A stretch of 11,637 bases of DNA from contig CAMBDN010000063.1 of NCBI GenBank assembly GCA_945865355.1, positions 1 through 11,637 on the forward strand. The letters are read 5' to 3'. Both the position numbers and the translations under genes were made by a program. Every line of letters begins with the position of its first letter. Positions within the stretch are counted from its first letter, which is position 1. The DNA is from Legionella genomosp. 1 (GTDB lineage Bacteria; Pseudomonadota; Gammaproteobacteria; Legionellales; Legionellaceae). Positions 7,002-11,637 of this stretch are shown here, piece after piece. The notes beneath the pieces were generated by a model. That model had not been told where the DNA came from. It saw only the letters and a program-made list of their open reading frames with translations, and ran no database searches.

Positions 7002-7660
7002 TGATAAACAATCCTAACGCAACTCTTAATTCGGACGCTTCGTATTACCAACGCATACGTACTTGGCCGAGTTCATTTAAATTAAAGCGCGATGCTAAAG
7101 TATTAGATATTGGCTGTGGCTCAGGGCAGCTCGGGCAATATTTTCAAAATGAACTCCAATGTACGGTCACAGGCGTTGAGATCACTGAGCATAACTATGC
7201 AATCGCAAAGACAGTTTTGTCAAACACCTTGTTAGGTGATATAGAATCACTCGACTTGCATTTAATTGGGGCTGATTTTGATTACATCATATTTTCAGAT
7301 AGTCTTGAGCACATGCTCAACCCAGATAAGGTTCTGACTAGGGTGCGGCAACTCATCGCAAAGAATGGTGAATTGTTGATTTCCATTCCGAACGTTCGCA
7401 ATTTTCGTGTGACCTTTCCCTTACTCTTAAAAGGAGATTGGGAATATCAGGATGAAGGGCTACTGGATCGAACGCATCTGCGGTTTTTCACCATTGCATC
7501 AATTTCGCGTTTGCTGGTTGAATGTGGTTACAAGATAGAAGAGGTTCTGCTCGATCTGCCAACGTCGAGCAAGGTGGGTGTGTTGAACATATTGACGGTC
7601 GGTCTCTTTCGTAACCATCTGACCAGCCACTACTTTATTCGGGCGCGCAAGTGCGAATAG
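7001..7660 (+). CDS. Class I SAM-dependent methyltransferase
   Basis: A 219-residue methyltransferase of the Methyltransf_23/UbiG-like type. SAM motif I is VLDIGCGSGQLG at 34-45, with Asp36 and the glycine loop. A later strand ends in an acidic residue near VTGVEITE (ribose binding). DYIIFSDSLEHM, with Glu103/His104, is the post-I motif common to this group. GELLISIPNVRNFR is motif III, and the WEYQDEGLLDRTHLRFFT stretch is typical of methyltransferases in O-antigen and capsule clusters. It most likely O-methylates a sugar of the repeat unit, or caps a non-reducing end; which one cannot be told. The start overlaps the preceding stop by one base and the end overlaps the next gene by 10 nt. That makes it translationally coupled on both sides. 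Confidence 0.87.
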   Translation: MINNPNATLNSDASYYQRIRTWPSSFKLKRDAKVLDIGCGSGQLGQYFQNELQCTVTGVEITEHNYAIAKTVLSNTLLGDIESLDLHLIGADFDYIIFSDSLEHMLNPDKVLTRVRQLIAKNGELLISIPNVRNFRVTFPLLLKGDWEYQDEGLLDRTHLRFFTIASISRLLVECGYKIEEVLLDLPTSSKVGVLNILTVGLFRNHLTSHYFIRARKCE

Positions 7661-8631
7661 TTGTTTACGGAGAGGACTGGATTGGTACTTTACCGCAACT
7701 CTTGACGAGTGACTTGCGGCTCCGGGGCCATACGGTTGAGCATTTTGATTTCACAACTATAATGCCTGGTATCCGGTCGAGATCAATCTTTGAGCGCATA
7801 AAGCGGCGAGGATTATTCAGGTTATATGTTGCGCAAATCCGTTCTAAGTTCTCTCATTGCGTTAATGAGTTTAAACCTGACGTGGTGATTATATCAAAGG
7901 GACTCCATCTCGATCGAAGCACGATTGCGACGATTAAGCGCAGCGGTGCATTCGTTGTTAATTGGAATCCGGACGATTTCTTCAACATGAAGAATTCAAG
8001 CGCAGATCTTATTGCTGCCATTCCCGAATATGATCTTATCGTATCGGCTCGGGAACATTTATTTCCACGCTATACCGACGTTGGTGCCAAGTCGACGCTG
8101 TTCCTCGATTGGTATTATGTCCCGGAACTTCATTATCCTCGCAATTTGCCAATTTCCTACAATGTAACGTTTGTAGGGAGTTGGAGTCCTTTTAGAGCGG
8201 AATTTATCTCCAACCTTGACTCTCCAGTTTCTATTTGGGGTGGCGGCTGGGAAAAGTCATCTTTAAGTTTTCGTAAAAAACACGACTTTAGAAATGCAGT
8301 TCTCAGCCAAGACGAAATGAGTGCAGTTTTTAACCAAAGTCGCTTTAACCTCAATCTTTTGACCAGAGAAAATTCTGACTATACCAACCTCCGGCTGTTC
8401 GAAGTAGCCGCATCTGGTGGGTTGCTCATGACTGAAAGAAATAGTCATGCAAAGTCCCTTCTTAGTGAATTTAATCACGCTTTAATGTTTGACAATGCTG
8501 TCGAGTTTAATGAATTGATTAAGTCGACTCATGATTTCGACAGGATTGCTGATGAAGGACGTTTGGTTATTACCAACAGTCGCAATACGTTTAGCGACCG
8601 TGTCGATAGCCTTTTGGCTGAAATTAACTAA
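7651..8631 (+). CDS. CgeB-like glycosyltransferase
   Basis: A 326-residue GT-B type protein resembling the CgeB/'glycosyltransferase family 1, group 2' proteins. It has a Rossmann-like N-terminal half containing DVVIISKGLHL and FVVNWNPDDFFN. The C-terminal half has VTFVGSWSPFRAEF, WGGGWEK and the diagnostic stretch from FNLNLLTRENSDYTNLRLFE to VAASGGLLMTERN at ~232-262. That last stretch corresponds to the donor-sugar site, with Glu251 as the likely nucleotide-ribose contact. The start is a GTG 10 nt inside the methyltransferase gene, where MRIVVYGEDW begins, with no strong Shine-Dalgarno, so reinitiation is likely. Such proteins in glycan loci are usually annotated as glycosyltransferases, but few have known donors. 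It is the third transferase of the cassette. Coupling to the methyltransferase suggests they modify the same residue or act in sequence. Confidence 0.78.
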   Translation: MRIVVYGEDWIGTLPQLLTSDLRLRGHTVEHFDFTTIMPGIRSRSIFERIKRRGLFRLYVAQIRSKFSHCVNEFKPDVVIISKGLHLDRSTIATIKRSGAFVVNWNPDDFFNMKNSSADLIAAIPEYDLIVSAREHLFPRYTDVGAKSTLFLDWYYVPELHYPRNLPISYNVTFVGSWSPFRAEFISNLDSPVSIWGGGWEKSSLSFRKKHDFRNAVLSQDEMSAVFNQSRFNLNLLTRENSDYTNLRLFEVAASGGLLMTERNSHAKSLLSEFNHALMFDNAVEFNELIKSTHDFDRIADEGRLVITNSRNTFSDRVDSLLAEIN

Positions 8632-8648
8632 TTTATTCTTATAGTACT

Positions 8649-9785
8649 ATGGCTAATAAACGAATTATGTTAGTCTTTGGGACGCGACCTGAAGCCATTA
8701 AGATGGCACCAGTCATTAAGGCACTAGAGGCCAAAGGGTGTTTCGATCTGTCGGTTTGTGTAACTGGCCAACATCGAGAAATGCTCGATCAGGTACTCAC
8801 CCTTTTCAAAATTAAGCCTGATTTTGACCTTAATTTGATGAGTGCGAACCAATCGCTTAGTGAACTCACCCAGCGCATCTTGCTAGGGATGAACGACGTT
8901 CTTACCCGATGGAAGCCAGACCTTTTACTTGTTCATGGTGATACGTCGACAACGATGGGAGCTTCGCTATCAGCCTATTATCATCAAATTTCAGTTGGTC
9001 ATGTAGAGGCGGGCCTACGAACAGGAAATATCTATTCCCCATGGCCAGAGGAGATTAATCGGAAAATTGTTGGGGCGATTGCAGCATTTCATTTTGCACC
9101 GACACCTAGTGCTAGGGACAATCTGCTTAAAGAAAGCATTGCCGATAACTCGATTTTTATTACCGGAAACACTGTTATAGATTCATTGCTTGCTGTTAAA
9201 TCGTTGATTCTTGGTGATCCAAGTTTAGAAAGCGAACTAAAAGAGCGCTTTCCGTTTTTGGAATCTGAAAAAAAAGTGATATTGGTAACTGGGCATCGTC
9301 GAGAAAACTTTGGTGATGGATTTGAGAAAATTTGTGATGCTTTACTAACAATTGCGTCAGACCCCCAAGTATTAATAGTCTACCCCGTACATTTGAACCC
9401 CAATGTTCAAGACCCTGTTAATCGATTTCTTATTAATTCAAACAACATTAAGCTGATCAGCCCTTTGGAGTATGTCCCCTTTGTGTATTTAATGATGCGT
9501 TCAACGTTGATCCTTACCGATTCCGGTGGCGTTCAAGAGGAAGCTCCAAGTTTGGGTAAGCCAGTGTTAGTGATGCGAGACACTACTGAACGCCCCGAGG
9601 CTATTACAGCCGGTGTTGCAAAGCTTGTCGGTACATCGGTTGAGGCGCTCGTGCGCGAGGTAAGGACTCTTTTGAGTAATACCAACCATTACAACAAGAT
9701 GGCTGAAGCGGGCAACCCTTATGGGGATGGTAAAGCGGCTGAACGAATTGCATCAATAATTAGCGAACTCATTGGTGGAGCTTAG
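8649..9785 (+). CDS. wecB: UDP-N-acetylglucosamine 2-epimerase (non-hydrolysing)
   Basis: Interconverts UDP-GlcNAc and UDP-ManNAc in the cytoplasm. At 378 residues it is the standard length, and all key blocks are present. They are FGTRPEAIKMAPV with Arg13 and Lys18, CVTGQHREML, VHGDTSTTMG with Asp98, and GHVEAGLRTG with His118/Glu120. Further on are WPEEINRK, VTGHRREN with His216, and SGGVQEEAPSLGKP at ~292-305 followed by DTTERPEA. These match the catalytic and UDP-binding residues of E. coli WecB with a shift of about three positions, so activity is expected. No wecC-type UDP-ManNAc dehydrogenase lies in the window, so the product may be used as ManNAc, or oxidised or modified by an enzyme encoded elsewhere. 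The ATG at 8649 matches the family start but has no visible ribosome site. It is 17 nt after the CgeB-like gene. An A8 run occurs at 9268-9275. Confidence 0.96.
   Translation: MANKRIMLVFGTRPEAIKMAPVIKALEAKGCFDLSVCVTGQHREMLDQVLTLFKIKPDFDLNLMSANQSLSELTQRILLGMNDVLTRWKPDLLLVHGDTSTTMGASLSAYYHQISVGHVEAGLRTGNIYSPWPEEINRKIVGAIAAFHFAPTPSARDNLLKESIADNSIFITGNTVIDSLLAVKSLILGDPSLESELKERFPFLESEKKVILVTGHRRENFGDGFEKICDALLTIASDPQVLIVYPVHLNPNVQDPVNRFLINSNNIKLISPLEYVPFVYLMMRSTLILTDSGGVQEEAPSLGKPVLVMRDTTERPEAITAGVAKLVGTSVEALVREVRTLLSNTNHYNKMAEAGNPYGDGKAAERIASIISELIGGA
9777..9780 (+). promoter_or_regulatory. Shine-Dalgarno for the Wzy candidate
   Basis: GGAG ends 7 nt before the ATG at 9788 and overlaps the last codons of wecB, tying translation of the two genes together. 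Confidence 0.55.
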
Positions 9786-9787
9786 CT

Positions 9788-10828
9788 ATGTGGCTTGGCG
9801 TGTCGCTCAAATCCATTACTCAGCTTGCTTTTGTATTGGCCGCTACTTTTCAATCTTATTTGGGATTGTTAGTATTTGCGAAATTATTATTATCGAAGCG
9901 GCTCGTTAAGTACTTTATCTTCTCCCTGTTGATTTCTGTTCCAACAGTTATCGTTTATCTAAATGGTGGTAGCGAAGATAGTATCCTACTGTTCCTGAAA
10001 GTTTTTCTGTTTGGCGCTGTTTTTCTGTATGCTGTTAGGTATTTTTCGCAATACAAGATTAGGAATATATTTGTTATTGCAATCAATTTAATGCAATTGG
10101 TGGTCTTGTTGGATTATGCCTCTGGTGGAATCGTTTTTAGCAGACTATTTGCTGATGGCAATATATATGCTGGCCGGTTAGGTGGATTCTTCGAGTTCGA
10201 TGTAGGTAATTATGGATTGTGGTCCGCGTTCGGTGTTTTTGCAGCTTATTTACATTATAGAAAGTTCAACCTGTTTGTGTTGATGAATTTAATTTGTTGC
10301 TTGTTGTCTGGTACGCGATGGCCGTTATTGATACTGAGTGTTTTATTATTTAAGCATCTTGGTGTTAATCGGCGAGCCTTAGCTATTATTGGGTTTGGAG
10401 CAATCGTCGCGTCACTCATTGGTGGTGAAAGATCGATTCTTAATCTTTTATCCGACTTGATCGGGGGACAGTCGGAAACACTAACGGCTTGGCTGTTCAT
10501 TACCGGGCCTGCTTTTCAAGAGTTTTTAATAAATGGTAATATTCTTTTTGGTAACGATCTCGTTGCACTTTACGACAGTATTGATGCTGACCCAAAATTT
10601 GCTCAAGATTCTTCTGTCTCGGTTGTTTTCGCTTTGGGTATAGTTGGTACTCTTGGGTTCGTGCTTTTGTTTTATCGCGTTATTGGAATGAGCTCTTTAA
10701 TACTTTGGGTAGTGCTACTCATTGGTTTGAAGGGTTTGTATATTTTTAATGTTTATTCGGCATTGTTTCTTGGTTTTTTACAGGCCGTTATTTATAATGA
10801 ATATGCGAGAGCTAATCATCGGCTTTGA
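9788..10828 (+). CDS. wzy: Multi-pass membrane protein, candidate Wzy polymerase
   Basis: A 346-residue protein dominated by hydrophobic helices; I estimate about 9-10 by eye. After the early helices comes LLSGTRWPLLILSVLLF at ~172-188, resembling the short Ser-Gly-(Ser/Thr)-Arg motif frequent in O-antigen polymerases and ligases. A long polar stretch at ~213-287, containing GGERSILNLL and DSIDADPKFAQDSS, would be the large periplasmic loop typical of Wzy, followed by three more helices. Wzy proteins have little sequence conservation, so the call rests on topology and on its place in a locus with Wzx but no other polymerase candidate. It would join repeat units at the periplasmic face of the inner membrane. 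An O-antigen ligase is the main alternative. The start at 9788 has a good ribosome site. Base composition is low (one counted line is 37% GC), typical for wzy. Confidence 0.7.
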   Translation: MWLGVSLKSITQLAFVLAATFQSYLGLLVFAKLLLSKRLVKYFIFSLLISVPTVIVYLNGGSEDSILLFLKVFLFGAVFLYAVRYFSQYKIRNIFVIAINLMQLVVLLDYASGGIVFSRLFADGNIYAGRLGGFFEFDVGNYGLWSAFGVFAAYLHYRKFNLFVLMNLICCLLSGTRWPLLILSVLLFKHLGVNRRALAIIGFGAIVASLIGGERSILNLLSDLIGGQSETLTAWLFITGPAFQEFLINGNILFGNDLVALYDSIDADPKFAQDSSVSVVFALGIVGTLGFVLLFYRVIGMSSLILWVVLLIGLKGLYIFNVYSALFLGFLQAVIYNEYARANHRL

Positions 10829-10910
10829 TCTTGGCGCTTGGCAAGCTGTTGCTTTTAATTAAGTTTTAAATTAAATGTAGGTTTAAGCGTTATATGGAGG
10901 CATCTTAGAA
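10829..10910 (+). other. Spacer between wzy and the nucleotidyltransferase gene
   Basis: This is 82 nt, the longest gap in the locus by a few bases. It contains a very short imperfect hairpin (GCTTG-G-CAAGC, 10836-10846), an AT-rich block at ~10853-10875 and a ribosome site at its end. I cannot support a terminator or a promoter, but base composition changes across it. Confidence 0.5.
10895..10900 (+). promoter_or_regulatory. Shine-Dalgarno for the nucleotidyltransferase gene
   Basis: TGGAGG lies 10 nt upstream of the ATG at 10911. It is the strongest anti-16S match in the window, though the spacing is slightly long. It supports this start for the partial gene that follows. Confidence 0.6.
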
Positions 10911-11637
10911 ATGTATATCGTAGTGCCGATGTCAGGATTCGGAGAGCGATTTCGGGCCGCCGGTTATACTGTGCCCAAACCCTTAATCGAAATTGAGGGA
11001 AAACCTATCGTTGCACACGTTATCGAGATGTTTCCGGGTGAATCTGATTTTATCTTCATTTGTAATCAAGAGCATTTAGATAACCCATTTTACAGACTGG
11101 AGGAAATCTTAAGAGCGTACTGCCCTTCCGGGTTGATAGTTGGTATCCCTCCTCACAAGTTGGGGCCTGTTCATGCGGTTTTGCAGATTGAGCACCTACT
11201 TGATAAAAGTCAGCCTGTTGTGGTCAATTACTGTGACTTTACGTGTTACTGGGATTGGCTGCACTTTAGGCAATTTGTCGATGAAACTGCGTGTGCGGGG
11301 GCAATTCCTGCTTACAAAGGCTTTCATCCTCACACGCTCGGCAGCACAAATTATGCCTATATGCTTGAGGCAAATGGGTGGGTTCAGGATGTACAGGAGA
11401 AGCAACCTTACACAAGTAACAGGATGGAGGAGTACGCGTCTAGCGGTACCTATTACTTTTCCTCTGCTGAACTCATGATTGACTGCTTCCGCTTTGTAAA
11501 GGAGCAAGATCTGAATGTCGGTGGTGAGTACTACGTCAGTCTCGCCTACAAGCCTCTTCTTGCTGCCGGAGAACCTGTGGCTGTTTATCCACTACAACAT
11601 TTCATGCAGTGGGGTACGCCAGCCGACGTTGCTGAAT
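10911..11637 (+). CDS. Sugar-phosphate nucleotidyltransferase (partial, 3' end missing)
   Basis: An open frame of 242 complete codons that runs off the right edge without a stop. It begins MYIVVPMSGFGERFRAAGY, with the nucleotide-binding G9-x-G11-x-R13 signature. VPKPLIEIEGKPI at 21-33 includes Lys23 of the usual PKPL block. VVNYCDFTCYWDW at ~104-116 holds Asp109, the expected metal/NTP-contacting aspartate. HFMQWGTPADVAE at the right edge is the WGTP motif seen near the end of such catalytic domains. It therefore belongs to the NTP-transferase superfamily that joins a sugar-1-phosphate (or a polyol or amino-acid phosphate) to a nucleotide. The exact substrate is not readable; it is not an evident RmlA, GalU or RfbF. 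It may end soon after the window or continue into a second domain. GC is higher (47-57% in counted lines) than in wzy just before it, suggesting a different origin. Confidence 0.85.
   Translation, partial: MYIVVPMSGFGERFRAAGYTVPKPLIEIEGKPIVAHVIEMFPGESDFIFICNQEHLDNPFYRLEEILRAYCPSGLIVGIPPHKLGPVHAVLQIEHLLDKSQPVVVNYCDFTCYWDWLHFRQFVDETACAGAIPAYKGFHPHTLGSTNYAYMLEANGWVQDVQEKQPYTSNRMEEYASSGTYYFSSAELMIDCFRFVKEQDLNVGGEYYVSLAYKPLLAAGEPVAVYPLQHFMQWGTPADVAE

Noticed and set aside
10836..10850. Possible terminator hairpin after wzy
   Set aside because: The palindrome GCTTG-G-CAAGC has only a one-base centre, so at most three base pairs could form with a real loop. It is followed by mixed sequence, not a clean U-tract.
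11140..11507. Two overlapping frames, one on each strand, near the right edge (11140-11478 plus and 11196-11507 minus)
   Set aside because: Both lie inside the nucleotidyltransferase gene, which has clear family motifs in another frame and continues past the window end.

Overview
The window is one uninterrupted plus-strand polysaccharide (O-antigen, EPS or capsule type) biosynthesis locus of the Wzx/Wzy kind. The first two genes point to a betaproteobacterium, most likely Burkholderiales (Comamonadaceae-like). They are a MarR-type EPS-associated regulator of the family found next to such loci, and a Wzz-like protein whose cytoplasmic tail and C-terminal half resemble Wzz proteins I recall from that group. 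The taxonomic call is an inference from remembered family resemblance, not from a search.

Layout: (1) 37-1383 is the left flank, about 50-58% GC in hand-counted lines. It holds the regulator, a wzz with a large in-frame internal deletion, and the first ~91 codons of a GDP-L-fucose synthase gene (fcl) that is cut off. (2) 1380-10828 is a lower-GC cassette, down to about 28-47% in most counted lines. In order it encodes UDP-glucose 6-dehydrogenase (ugd), UDP-glucuronate decarboxylase (UDP-xylose synthase), a Wzx flippase, a GT4-like glycosyltransferase, a GT2 glycosyltransferase, a SAM methyltransferase, a CgeB-like glycosyltransferase, UDP-GlcNAc 2-epimerase (wecB) and a membrane protein that is the best Wzy polymerase candidate. 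Genes are closely packed with several short overlaps, as in an operon. (3) From 10911 an 82-nt spacer gives way to a higher-GC sugar-phosphate nucleotidyltransferase gene that runs off the right edge.

Working together: ugd and the decarboxylase make UDP-glucuronate and then UDP-xylose. WecB makes UDP-ManNAc. Three glycosyltransferases and one methyltransferase assemble and decorate a lipid-linked repeat unit. Wzx would flip it and the Wzy candidate would polymerise it. The last gene probably activates another, unidentified sugar or polyol. No initiating phosphoglycosyltransferase, outer-membrane exporter or Wzc kinase is present, so these must lie elsewhere.

The most notable part is the left boundary. 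There, wzz has lost its first membrane segment and most of its periplasmic domain, fcl is a remnant, and base composition drops about 100 nt inside ugd. Together these look like the scars of cassette replacement. I found no RNA genes, CRISPR arrays, insertion sequences or convincing terminators. I do not see evidence of a wholly new system; this is a recognisable glycan locus with an unusual junction.
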